A DNA stretch of 64,000 bases, taken from assembly GCA_958296165.1 (NCBI GenBank), contig OY282447.1:1736001-1800000 (forward strand). The letters are read 5' to 3'. The notes beneath the pieces are model-generated. The model was given only the letters and a program-made list of their open reading frames with translations, had not been told where the DNA came from and searched no databases. This DNA comes from an uncultured Pseudomonadales bacterium (GTDB lineage: Bacteria > Pseudomonadota > Gammaproteobacteria > Pseudomonadales > Azotimanducaceae). This document shows positions 52,632 through 60,946 of this stretch, piece after piece (the stretch's first letter is position 1; the number at the start of each line of letters is the position of its first letter). Both the position numbers and the translations under genes were made by a program.

Positions 52632-54032
52632 CTATCGCATAGCCGCCCGTCGGCAACGCCTCGCCACCACTTGCTCGATGCGCTGCAGCGCTGGCGCGGC
52701 ACCATACCGTTCTTCAAACCTAGCCCGGGATTCACCGACCGCGCCATCCAATCGCTGCGCAAGCGTTCGGACTAGCTCCTCAACGAATTGAGGTCTTACG
52801 CCGCAGTCCGTGGCCAGCGCCCGCCAGTGATCCACCGTGATCTTTCCAGGATCGCTCTCGCCGCCCACGCTCATTGCCATGTTGCGGCTCAAACGCGGTA
52901 TGGCAGCGGTGCAGACCAAGTCGTAGAACGGCGCCAGTCGAACGGTGTTGTCCGAGTCGGCATACAGCAACGCAAGGTTCTTGGCGTGACCGTCGGCGTT
53001 GCCGGCCAACCAGTTGAATGCCTGCCAGCGCAGCAGATTGGCCATGTCGATAGCCGGATCGGTAGACGTTTCACGGAGCAAGCGAAGGCAGTCCGCGAAC
53101 GTCGGGCCACGGTCGACTTCGTATTTGTGCGCGTGGCTGTAGCCCAAGGCTTGGCAGAAGTCCTCCTGATGGGATCGGTGAACATCGCCGCTGACGTCCA
53201 CGCGCCGGTCGAAACGCGCCACGATCGCATAGCGGTGCCGGCGTACTGTGCGCCATTTGTGCGCGTGGCTGTAGCCCAAGGCTTGGCAGAAGTCCTCCTG
53301 ATGGGATCGGTGAACATCGCCGCTGACGTCCACGCGCCGGTCGAAACGCGCCACGATCGCATAGCGGTGCCGGCGTACTGTGCGCCAGTCGATATCTACG
53401 ACCGGCAAGCCGGCGGCGCGGGCTAGGGCGGTCGTGAAGGTCTCGTAGAGCGGCACGTTGCGAAAGTTCGCCAGCTCGAACTTGAGGATGTGCGTACTGG
53501 CTGCTTCGTCTAGAGGAAGAAGGCAGCGGCCATGCCGAAACAACACGGGGCACTTGTGCTGAGCGCCAGCGAGAGACAACCGGAGCCGATGCCCGCCGTC
53601 GGCAGACTGGCCGAAGCCGCGTCGCAGCGCCAACTGCGCCAGTTCGTGTTCCGCTAACTCCCGGTACTGCCAATTGGCCCGCTCCGGCTGTCGGCCGGCC
53701 GGAAGCAAACAGAGTGCACCGGCACACTCGCCACCGAAGCGGTACAGCAGGTCGAAGTCCGCGTTCGGCACTCCCAGGGTCCTCGCCAAAGTGGATCGGG
53801 CGTCGCCTTCCGACAGCAGATTGGCAAAGAAGCGATGCGCCGTGCCGCCCGCCGGGCTGAACTCCTGCTGATCAAGCGGCATTTGCTGCGAGATGGCGAA
53901 GCCGTTGGCAGCCCACTCGGCGTCGTAGCGAAATCCCATTCGGTCCGTCTCGTCGTGCCATAGGCAACCCACCCGACTAGCGCTGCCGGATTGCGCACAG
54001 TGCCAGACGACGAGTGCGCTGGCGTCGGTCAC
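52632..54032 (-). CDS. hipA: HipA-like Ser/Thr kinase toxin with internal 44-residue duplication
   Basis: A 466-residue HipA. The N-terminal region has MGFRYDAEWAANG; then LRLSLAGAQHKCPVLF (the ATP-binding P-loop region) and HILKFELAN. IVARFDRR and EDFCQALG appear twice because 132 bp are duplicated in frame. Catalytic NADGHAKNLAL and metal-binding FYDLVC are intact further on. Without the duplication it would be 422 residues. GTG 54032 overlaps the hipB stop by GTGA. The duplication lies in the core kinase fold and may cripple or alter activity. Confidence 0.9.
   Translation of the reverse strand: MTDASALVVWHCAQSGSASRVGCLWHDETDRMGFRYDAEWAANGFAISQQMPLDQQEFSPAGGTAHRFFANLLSEGDARSTLARTLGVPNADFDLLYRFGGECAGALCLLPAGRQPERANWQYRELAEHELAQLALRRGFGQSADGGHRLRLSLAGAQHKCPVLFRHGRCLLPLDEAASTHILKFELANFRNVPLYETFTTALARAAGLPVVDIDWRTVRRHRYAIVARFDRRVDVSGDVHRSHQEDFCQALGYSHAHKWRTVRRHRYAIVARFDRRVDVSGDVHRSHQEDFCQALGYSHAHKYEVDRGPTFADCLRLLRETSTDPAIDMANLLRWQAFNWLAGNADGHAKNLALLYADSDNTVRLAPFYDLVCTAAIPRLSRNMAMSVGGESDPGKITVDHWRALATDCGVRPQFVEELVRTLAQRLDGAVGESRARFEERYGAAPALQRIEQVVARRCRRAAMR
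53124..53387 (-). repeat. Perfect 2 x 132-bp tandem duplication inside hipA
   Basis: Bases 53124-53255 and 53256-53387 are identical as far as I can read, with no spacer. The 132-base length is a multiple of three, so 44 codons (from WRTVRRHRYAIVARFDRR to LGYSHAHK) are repeated in frame. Confidence 0.95.
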
Positions 54033-54322
54033 GGTAGTGGCTCTTGACCGGCTTCCGACGGTGTGGAGGCCGCGTTCGCCACACGCGCACTGCCACGTGG
54101 CTGAACGACGACTTCCAAGCCCAATATGGCCAGTGCCTCCATCACCTTGCCGATCTCCGCGGTCTCCTTCCCACGCTCGAACTCGGAGAGAAATCGCGCG
54201 CCCACATTGCACAGGGCAGATGCCGTCTCCAGCGTGATTCGACGTGCCTTGCGGTGCCGGCGCGCGAGCCGCCCTAGTTCGCCAGGGGTGCGCATCACGC
54301 CGTAGGCAGGCGTTCGGTCCAT
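54029..54322 (-). CDS. hipB: HipB-like antitoxin (XRE-family helix-turn-helix)
   Basis: A 97-residue antitoxin. The Cro/C1 HTH reads ELGRLARRHRKARRITLETA then ALCNVGARFLSEFERGKETA, followed by the tail LEVVVQPRG. It is the first gene of the hipBA operon; ATG 54322 has a weak GAGAGG box. HipB-type proteins repress their own operon together with HipA; palindromes lie upstream of this gene. Confidence 0.92.
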   Translation of the reverse strand: MDRTPAYGVMRTPGELGRLARRHRKARRITLETASALCNVGARFLSEFERGKETAEIGKVMEALAILGLEVVVQPRGSARVANAASTPSEAGQEPLP

Positions 54323-54352
54323 GCCTCTCGTTCCTTTACCAGTTTGCGGTCG

Positions 54353-54361
54353 GTACGGTAC
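54353..54361. promoter_or_regulatory. Small GTAC-G-GTAC palindrome upstream of hipB
   Basis: A 9-base GTACGGTAC element 31 bp before the hipB start; it may be a second operator half or coincidental. Confidence 0.3.
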
Positions 54362-54396
54362 AAAAACGCTACTGCATACCAACGTCGCATCCTATC

Positions 54397-54412
54397 ATTA
54401 CCGAGCGGTAAT
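54397..54412. promoter_or_regulatory. Candidate hipBA operator (palindrome)
   Basis: ATTACCGAGCGGTAAT is a perfect inverted repeat with 7-base arms and a 2-base centre, 75 bp upstream of hipB. Size and spacing suit binding by a dimeric XRE repressor. Inferred, not proven. Confidence 0.55.
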
Positions 54413-54609
54413 AAAGACGCCTAGTGCCGCTGCTATGGAGAAAGATTATCCCATACGGGACGGCAATGAGATTAAGGCGCTACGGGCCCTCTCCAGACCT
54501 GCTTGAGGTCAAAACGACGACAAGACGACTAGACAACTTGCTTGTGTTTCCCCAGCGCTTCCACGATGCTTGAGCAACGCTTTGGAACCGGCTGAGGGAG
54601 AGGGGCAAG

Positions 54610-55767
54610 ATGGCCAATTTGGAGGATTTCCGTGCTGAGACTCGTGCTTGGTTGGAGGAGAACTGTCCACCCGGTGCTCGGGCTGGCGCTGGCGGCAGCC
54701 GCGACGATCACCGCGTTTGGCGCGAGCGGCTGATCGAGAATGGCTGGTCCGCGCCCACTTGGCCGCAAGAGTACGGCGGTGGCGGCCTCGGCAACGACCA
54801 GTACATGGTGCTCATTCAGGAATTGCGGCGTGTGCAGGCCACCTTTCCGTTCGGCGGCATGGGCCTGTCGCTGATCGGCCCGACGCTGTTGGAGCTCGGC
54901 ACCGAGGATCAGAAACGTCGCCACCTGCCGCCTATCGTGCGCGGCGAAGTGGCTTGGTGCCAAGGCTACAGCGAACCTAGCTCCGGCTCCGATCTCGCCA
55001 GCCTGCGCACACGCGCTGTCGACAACGGCGACCATTTCGTCATCAACGGCCAGAAGATCTGGACTTCGGGAGCGCAAGTGGCGGATTGGATATTCGCGCT
55101 GGTGCGCACAGACCCGGATGTGCCCAAGCACGACGGCATCAGCTTCGTACTGCTCACCATGCATCAACCTGGCGTAACCGTAAAGCCGATTCGCTTGATC
55201 AGCGGCAGTTCGCCATTCTGCGAGACTTTTTTCGACGACGCCATCGCCCGCAAGGAAGATTTGGTAGGCGAACTGAACAAGGGCTGGACAATCGGCAAGC
55301 GCCTGCTGCAATTCGAGCGCGGCAACATGGCGACTCTGGTGGGCGGCGCTGCTGTAAGGGAAGCCGGCCCTAGCTTGGCCGGCGAAGCCAAGAAATTCAC
55401 AGGCGAAATAGACGGACGCATCGCCGACCACGCGTTGCGCAGCCGCATCATCGAGCACAACATCAACAACGACGCCTACCGACTGACCCAGCGCCGCACC
55501 GTGGAAGAAGCCAAGGACGGTCGCACGCCGGGGCCAGCCACTTCGATTTTCAAGACCTACGGCACCGAGCTCCAGCAGGATAAGTCCTCGCTGTTTGTAG
55601 AAATGCGCGGTACGCAAGGCTTAGGCTGGGAAGGCGAGGGCTTCACGCGGCGGCAGATCGAAGATACGCGCGCTTTCCTGGCCAATCGGGCCGCGTCCAT
55701 CTATTCGGGCAGCAACGAAATCCAACGCAACATCATCGCCAAGCGCGTGTTGGGACTGCCGGATTGA
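54610..55767 (+). CDS. Acyl-CoA dehydrogenase family protein
   Basis: A 385-residue flavoenzyme. LEENCPPGARAGAGG is the N-terminal stretch shared with 24195-25376; PQEYGGGGLGN, CQGYSEPSSGSDLASLRTRA and IYSGSNEIQRNIIAKRVLGL follow. A ribosome site GAGAGGGG precedes ATG 54610. It overlaps the next gene's TTG start by 4 bases (TTGA) if that start is used. Confidence 0.92.
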   Translation: MANLEDFRAETRAWLEENCPPGARAGAGGSRDDHRVWRERLIENGWSAPTWPQEYGGGGLGNDQYMVLIQELRRVQATFPFGGMGLSLIGPTLLELGTEDQKRRHLPPIVRGEVAWCQGYSEPSSGSDLASLRTRAVDNGDHFVINGQKIWTSGAQVADWIFALVRTDPDVPKHDGISFVLLTMHQPGVTVKPIRLISGSSPFCETFFDDAIARKEDLVGELNKGWTIGKRLLQFERGNMATLVGGAAVREAGPSLAGEAKKFTGEIDGRIADHALRSRIIEHNINNDAYRLTQRRTVEEAKDGRTPGPATSIFKTYGTELQQDKSSLFVEMRGTQGLGWEGEGFTRRQIEDTRAFLANRAASIYSGSNEIQRNIIAKRVLGLPD

Positions 55768-57920
55768 CGTGCGCTTGTAAGCTGTTCTGGGCCTGTGCTG
55801 CAACCGCCATAGCCAGCTGCGCCATGACTGAGCCGCCGGTGCCGCCAGTAGCCGACGTGCGCCCACACTCCTTCACCTACCACGGCATCACCGTGGAGGA
55901 TCCTTACCACTGGTTGAAAGACGATGGCTATCCAGAGGTCGACGATGTTGATGTACTCGACTATCTGGAAGCGGAGAACCGCTACTTCGAAGCAATAATG
56001 GCGCCTCGGCGAGAGCTGGTGGAAGCCATCTTCAAGGAGATCAAGGGCCGCCAGGAACCGGAAGACGCCAATGTGCCGATCAAGGACGGCACCTACTACT
56101 ACCAGTGGCAGTTCGAGCAGGGCGGGCAGTACCGCATCTGGTCGCGCTGGCCAGCGACGGGCAAGAACGCGGACGAAGGGCCCACCGATCAGGCCGAAGT
56201 GATTTTGAGCGAGCCGGCACTTGCCGCAGATGTGGGCTACTTTCGCCTCGGCGCATTCGCCGTCTCCAACAACGCTCGCATGCTTGCCTATAGCACCGAT
56301 ACCAGCGGCGCGGAACGGTTCACATTGCGCGTGAAGATGATCGAGAGCGGCGAACTGCTCCCGGACGTCATCGAGCAGACGCAAGGCTCGCCGGTGTGGA
56401 CGGCGGACGATTCGGCCTTCTTCTATGTTGTGCTAGACGATCAGTGGCGGCCCTACCAAGTACGGCGACACGTGCTCGGCGAACCCGTGGCATCCGACGT
56501 CGTCGTCTACGAAGAAAAGGACGTCGGCTTTTTCGTTGGCATATCGCGCACGGCGTCTAAGGACTTCATCGTGATTTCGACCGGCGACCACGTGACGTCC
56601 GAGGCATATCTGATTCCCGCCGCCGATCCTTCCCGCGAGCCGCAGCTGGTCGCGGCGCGACGCACGGATCACGAATACGACATCGACCATCAGGGCGACC
56701 GCTTCGTCATCAAGACCAACGACACGCACAAGAACGCTCGACTGGTCACCGCCCCGGAAGAAGACCCGTCCGAAGCCGCATGGCAGACCTTGGTGCCGGC
56801 GTCCGACGAGCGCTACTTGCAGTATTTCCAAACGTTCGCGGATTTCATCGCCGTGAAGGAGCGCATCGGCGGCATCGATCAGATCCGGCTTCTGCATCGC
56901 GACGGTACGAACACTGCCGTGCAATTCCCCGAGCCCGTCTTCACCGCCGGCCTCGGTGCCAACGAGGAGTTCGAGTCCCGCACTGTGCGCCTGAACTACA
57001 CTTCCTTGGTTTCGCCGAACACGGTCTTCGACTACGACGTGGACGCCGCCAAGCTGCACACACGCAAGGTTCAGCGCATTCCAAGCGGATACGATCCCAA
57101 CCAATACGTCACCGAGCGCACTATCGCTAAGGCGCGAGACGGCGTTGGCGTGCCGGTCTCGCTCGTGTACCGCAAGGGCGTGCGCAAAGACGGCACCGCG
57201 CCGCTCTACCTGTACGGCTACGGTGCCTACGGCAGTGCCGTCATGCCGCGCTTTTCCACAACGCGGCTGTCGCTCCTCGATCGCGGCTTCATCTACGCCA
57301 TTGCCCACGTCCGCGGCGGCGACGAAATGGGCTACCACTGGTACGAGGCCGGCAAGCTGCAGCGCCGCACCAATACCTTCAACGATTTCGTAGACGCCGC
57401 CCGCCACCTCATTGCCGAAGATTTCAGCAGCGCCGGCCGCATTGCCATCGCTGGCGGCAGTGCCGGCGGCGAACTGGTGGGTGCTGCCATCAACCAAGCA
57501 CCCGAGCTCTGGGGTGCAGCTGCCGCACATGTGCCGTTCGTGGATGTGCTGAACACCATGCTCGACACTTCGCTGCCGCTCACCCCGATCGAGTGGCCGG
57601 AGTGGGGCAATCCCATTGAAGACCAAGCAGCCTTCGAGCTGATCCGTTCCTATTCGCCCTACGATCAGCTCAAGGCTGGCCACTACCCCCCTATCTTGGT
57701 CACCGCCGGCCTCAACGACCCGCGCGTGACATACTGGGAGCCGGCCAAGTATGTGGCTAAGCTCCGCACGCTCAAAGAGGACGGCAACCCCTTGCTGCTG
57801 AAGACGAACATGGGTGCCGGCCACGGCGGCAAGTCCGGACGCTACGACTCGCTCTACGAAGTGGCCGAGGAATACGCGTTCATGTTGTGGGCCCTCGCCG
57901 TGCGCGACGATGCTCTGTGA
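55764..57920 (+). CDS. S9-family prolyl oligopeptidase / oligopeptidase B-like lipoprotein
   Basis: A 718-residue serine peptidase. The N-terminal beta-propeller begins after VEDPYHWLKDDGYPEVDD; the catalytic domain has IAIAGGSAGGELVGAAI (Ser), LVTAGLNDPRVTYWEP (Asp) and GAGHGGKSGRYD (His). From TTG 55764 the N-terminus (LFWACAATAIASCAMT) reads as a lipoprotein signal with a Cys, suggesting a membrane-anchored periplasmic enzyme; an in-frame ATG at 55824 would give a cytosolic form. Confidence 0.88.
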   Translation: MTCACKLFWACAATAIASCAMTEPPVPPVADVRPHSFTYHGITVEDPYHWLKDDGYPEVDDVDVLDYLEAENRYFEAIMAPRRELVEAIFKEIKGRQEPEDANVPIKDGTYYYQWQFEQGGQYRIWSRWPATGKNADEGPTDQAEVILSEPALAADVGYFRLGAFAVSNNARMLAYSTDTSGAERFTLRVKMIESGELLPDVIEQTQGSPVWTADDSAFFYVVLDDQWRPYQVRRHVLGEPVASDVVVYEEKDVGFFVGISRTASKDFIVISTGDHVTSEAYLIPAADPSREPQLVAARRTDHEYDIDHQGDRFVIKTNDTHKNARLVTAPEEDPSEAAWQTLVPASDERYLQYFQTFADFIAVKERIGGIDQIRLLHRDGTNTAVQFPEPVFTAGLGANEEFESRTVRLNYTSLVSPNTVFDYDVDAAKLHTRKVQRIPSGYDPNQYVTERTIAKARDGVGVPVSLVYRKGVRKDGTAPLYLYGYGAYGSAVMPRFSTTRLSLLDRGFIYAIAHVRGGDEMGYHWYEAGKLQRRTNTFNDFVDAARHLIAEDFSSAGRIAIAGGSAGGELVGAAINQAPELWGAAAAHVPFVDVLNTMLDTSLPLTPIEWPEWGNPIEDQAAFELIRSYSPYDQLKAGHYPPILVTAGLNDPRVTYWEPAKYVAKLRTLKEDGNPLLLKTNMGAGHGGKSGRYDSLYEVAEEYAFMLWALAVRDDAL

Positions 57921-57924
57921 CGCT

Positions 57925-57955
57925 TTGTAGGGGACGCTTACGGCGTGGCTATAAT
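57925..57955 (+). promoter_or_regulatory. Sigma-70-type promoter of the GPP34 gene
   Basis: A perfect -10 box TATAAT at 57950-57955 has TTGTAG at 57925-57930 as a weak -35 with a 19-base spacer. It lies 30 bp before the GPP34 start. The spacer is longer than the 17-base optimum. Confidence 0.5.
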
Positions 57956-57984
57956 CACTACGAACGGTTTGGAGGTATGAGCGC

Positions 57985-58638
57985 ATGCTGAGGTTCGCCG
58001 AGGAAGTGCTGCTGCTATTGCTGCACGACCACAACGGCAGGTTCGCCAGAGTGCCCGAGTGGTCCTTGAATTACGCGCTTGCCGGTTCCGTGCTGATGGA
58101 TCTGGCCCTAGAGAACCGCATCGACACAGACCTCGAACGGCTGGTGGTCATCAACGATTCGCCGCTGGGCGACGAAATGCTGGACCCCGTGCTCGAGGAA
58201 ATCTGTGCTGCGGATGAAACGCATGACGCCCGCTTCTGGGTGGAACGCGCCGCCGGCCGGGCCGAGGAGATTCGAGAACTTGCCTTGGAGCGGCTGGTGC
58301 AGGCCGGTGTTCTCGAGCGCCGCGACGACCGCTTCCTGTGGGTGTTCAAGTCGCGCCGCTATCCGGTAATCGACGGCCGAGCCGAGCGCGAAGTGAAGAT
58401 GCGCATCATGGAGGTGTTGTTCAGCGACGAAATCCCGCACCCCCGCGACGTGGTGATCATCTGCTTGGCGGACGCCTGCAACCTGTTCAACCTAATCCTC
58501 TCCAAGCGCGAATCGGAACGCGCCGCCGCGCGGATCCTGCAAGTACGCAAGCTGGACCTCATCGGCCAGGCTACGACACAGGCGATCCGCGACATTGAAG
58601 TGACGTTGGCGCTGCTGCAGCAACAGCAGGCGTATTGA
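57985..58638 (+). CDS. GPP34 (Golgi phosphoprotein 3)-family protein
   Basis: A 217-residue protein of the GPP34 family, which in eukaryotes binds PI4P; bacterial roles are unknown. RFAEEVLLLLLHDHNGRF opens it, then LNYALAGSVLMDLALENRID, DDRFLWVFKSRRYPVIDGRA, and DVVIICLADACNLFNLILS. GGAGG precedes ATG 57985 by 9 bases. A four-codon ATG AGC GCA TGC TGA frame begins at 57976 and its stop overlaps the start, so it may couple translation. Confidence 0.88.
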   Translation: MLRFAEEVLLLLLHDHNGRFARVPEWSLNYALAGSVLMDLALENRIDTDLERLVVINDSPLGDEMLDPVLEEICAADETHDARFWVERAAGRAEEIRELALERLVQAGVLERRDDRFLWVFKSRRYPVIDGRAEREVKMRIMEVLFSDEIPHPRDVVIICLADACNLFNLILSKRESERAAARILQVRKLDLIGQATTQAIRDIEVTLALLQQQQAY

Positions 58639-58872
58639 CTTACGTGGTGTTCTGGCGCAGGACTGGCAGTACTAGACGGCAATGACGTAGACGACACGCC
58701 TAGCGGCAAAGACGGACGCGCCGGAGCGCAGGGTGGACGCCGACTGGCGATCTGGCGCGCTTGGCGACTGGGGCCACGCAGGCGGTCGAATGGTGTAGTG
58801 TGTTGCAGTACGGGACCGCCACAGCGCGGCGCCCACCGATTGGGGCCCGGCGATAGTCATTACTGAGCTTTT

Positions 58873-58893
58873 TCGAGTATGTAGTACACTCGA
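58873..58893. promoter_or_regulatory. Inverted repeat upstream of the restriction-like gene
   Basis: TCGAGT and ACTCGA flank a 9-base spacer that itself holds GTAGTAC. Its place ahead of a restriction-type gene suggests a controller-protein or repressor site. Inferred only. Confidence 0.4.
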
Positions 58894-58923
58894 TCGCGGT
58901 GTCAGACGTAGCCAAGAGGAATC

Positions 58924-59107
58924 CAGGACGATTGCATTAGGACATAAAATGTCGTCTCGTCGCCCAAACGCACGCCGAACAGTGGCAAGCGACCCCTCAA
59001 AAACCGTCTTGTCAGACCCATTTCGGGCGTTTTGGAGGTGAAATCGGCCCGGCCGGGGGCTGTTTGGCCACGTAACCCACCAAAGATTCCCAAATGCAAT
59101 CGCCCTG
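58924..59107. mobile_element. 184-bp MITE derived from the ISAs1-type element
   Basis: The right end is the same 17-bp terminal repeat as the ISAs1 element at 4400-5629 (CAAATGCAATCGCCCTG at 59091-59107); the left end CAGGACGATTGCATTA differs at two positions. It is flanked by AAGAGGAATC (58914-58923) and AAGAGGAACC (59108-59117), a 10-bp target duplication with one mismatch. It holds no transposase and can only move with one supplied in trans. Confidence 0.88.
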
Positions 59108-59118
59108 AAGAGGAACCC

Positions 59119-60495
59119 GTGAAGAATTTTCTTCCTGTCCATCAGCCGGCCGTTGTCGGAAAGAGGCTGCAATGCGAGGTACGGAACAAGGACGTGAGGG
59201 CTACGCCAGAGGAAGTTGTGCGTCAACGCGTCCTTCACTGGCTGATCAAAGAGCACGGGTGGGACCGGTCAAAGCTCCGCCTTGAAAAGAGCTACCCATG
59301 GTTAACCAGCCCAAATCGACGTAGGATCAAGCCAGATATCGAACTGCTCGACCAAGATGACGCTGTGCTGGTAGTAGTGGAGTGCAAGCGGCCAGAGGTT
59401 CCTTTGAACCAACGCGTGGACGATCAGGCCATCGAGTATGCTATCAAGTCGAGTGCCCCGTATATCTGGATAACCAACGGCGACAGTCACAAGTTCCTGC
59501 GCCGCACACGTGGGGGCGGTTGGGAGGACGTCGGTTCTCTGGAACCCCTAGACGTATCTTTCGATCCGCCTAATGTCAAGATCGAGTTCCCAGATGTTGG
59601 CAACGACGCCGACATAGTACGCTACTTCAAGGACCTCGGAGATCCACAATTCCATAACTTCGAAGAGAGTTGGGAGCGTCGCTTCGTCTTGGCAATGCAT
59701 AACGTCTTGTTCAACACGCCGCACAAGCTTCCTTATTCCTACGATGGAGTTCACGTTCTAGAAGATAGAGGGACAGCTTTCCATATGTTCACAAACAGAA
59801 GCGGTGGGGTCTACTACAGCCGCTATCGAGACTTCTTTGCTGCAACGCAAGGCCGCGTTGAAGCATTGTCCGTAGCCGTCAACTGGTCTGTAACAGACAC
59901 GAACAATGCGAGGTTGGCGCTCTGCGTCGGCGCGTCGAAGGTGAACCGCGTACACCATTCCCTGCAGTTGATCGTCGATCAGAACCACGAGTATGACGAC
60001 ATAGGACGATGTTGGGACATCTACCATAGCGGGCGCATGATGTCTAACGTCAAGAACACGGTAGTCTTGGACGCTGTTAGGGAAGCCGCCGTAGGTTACT
60101 GGATTAAGACCAGAGAAGGTGGAGAGCAGCGGATACATCTAGGCAGGCTGTGGGCAGCGGACTTGGGGAATTGGAAGAACTCTAGGGAGCTAGGGAGTTT
60201 CTCGCTAGGTTGCTCCACTATGGCATTATCCGGACAAATCTCCGAGAGACTATTTCGCACAGAAGATAAAGGCCGTAGGCGACGACGCGCAATGAGCGTG
60301 GATCGCTTCCCACCGAGCCCGCCTGCTCCAGACTTTAAACATGTTGTCTTCCGCTCTGTCTTGAGTAGGAGCGGATCAGTGCTAACATGCCTTCCGTATT
60401 CCAAAGAACGTGGCCGCTGGCCTAGGTGTGAAGGCGGGCGACGGTCCCATGTCACAAGCCGCATCGATATGTGGAGGAGCCCCAAGGCAGGATGA
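59119..60495 (+). CDS. HsdR N-terminal-domain (PD-(D/E)xK) protein, probable orphan restriction factor
   Basis: A 458-residue protein. Residues 20-130 fit the type I restriction R-protein N-terminal domain: ATPEEVVRQRVLHWLIKEHG, RIKPDIELLDQDD (Asp), VLVVVECKRPEVPLNQ (Glu-x-Lys), QAIEYAIKSSAPYIWITNGD. The remaining ~300 residues match nothing I know and lack helicase motifs. GTG 59119 is chosen because GAGGA from the MITE target duplication lies just upstream. Base composition is clearly more AT-rich than the flanks. The Arg-rich end (from about 60280) may not be original. Confidence 0.72.
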   Translation: MKNFLPVHQPAVVGKRLQCEVRNKDVRATPEEVVRQRVLHWLIKEHGWDRSKLRLEKSYPWLTSPNRRRIKPDIELLDQDDAVLVVVECKRPEVPLNQRVDDQAIEYAIKSSAPYIWITNGDSHKFLRRTRGGGWEDVGSLEPLDVSFDPPNVKIEFPDVGNDADIVRYFKDLGDPQFHNFEESWERRFVLAMHNVLFNTPHKLPYSYDGVHVLEDRGTAFHMFTNRSGGVYYSRYRDFFAATQGRVEALSVAVNWSVTDTNNARLALCVGASKVNRVHHSLQLIVDQNHEYDDIGRCWDIYHSGRMMSNVKNTVVLDAVREAAVGYWIKTREGGEQRIHLGRLWAADLGNWKNSRELGSFSLGCSTMALSGQISERLFRTEDKGRRRRRAMSVDRFPPSPPAPDFKHVVFRSVLSRSGSVLTCLPYSKERGRWPRCEGGRRSHVTSRIDMWRSPKAG

Positions 60496-60946
60496 CCCCG
60501 GCTTCCCACTGACGTTGGGCCTGGACCCGCGACCACGACGCGAATCGAGAAGGCGCGCCGCGCCCAGCCCGACATACTTTGAACACGCAGCGGTGAAGAT
60601 ATTCCGGTAGGACGATGGCCAGCCGGCCGCCGGGCTTCGGCAAGTCGGCGCTACGTCCATGCGCTGCAACTTCAAGCTGGAGACGCTTGCGGCCTTTTCG
60701 CCAGCTTGAACTTGGCTAGCGAGCTAATGATTGAACACCGAGGATCGAGCCGAAAGGGATTGGTGAGAACGACGTCGAAGCTACCGGGCGAATGTCGTGG
60801 TAGCTGCCGAAGTCCAGTAGCGCGTCGGCTGCGGATGTTCGTGGCCGGTTACAGAGAGGGACAGAGCATTCCAGTATTCGAGGTTGGGGACGCGATCAAG
60901 GCCCTTGACAGCAACTCCTGCCGGCTGCTCTCCGCAATTTGCGACG
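60450..60946 (-). pseudogene. Decayed N6-adenine DNA methylase
   Basis: Fragments of a methylase in shifting frames: SFDVVLTNPF (motif IV with one Pro missing) near 60751-60779, LAKFKLAKR near 60700, LPKPGGRLAIVLPEYL at 60596-60643, and LPWGSST near 60470. The order matches an HsdM-type enzyme, but motif I is not recovered and stops or frameshifts separate the pieces. It is antisense to, and partly overlaps, the end of the restriction-like gene. Confidence 0.75.

Noticed and set aside
58672-59256. Minus-strand 194-codon frame across the MITE
   Set aside because: It crosses both MITE ends and the restriction gene's start, and resembles no protein.
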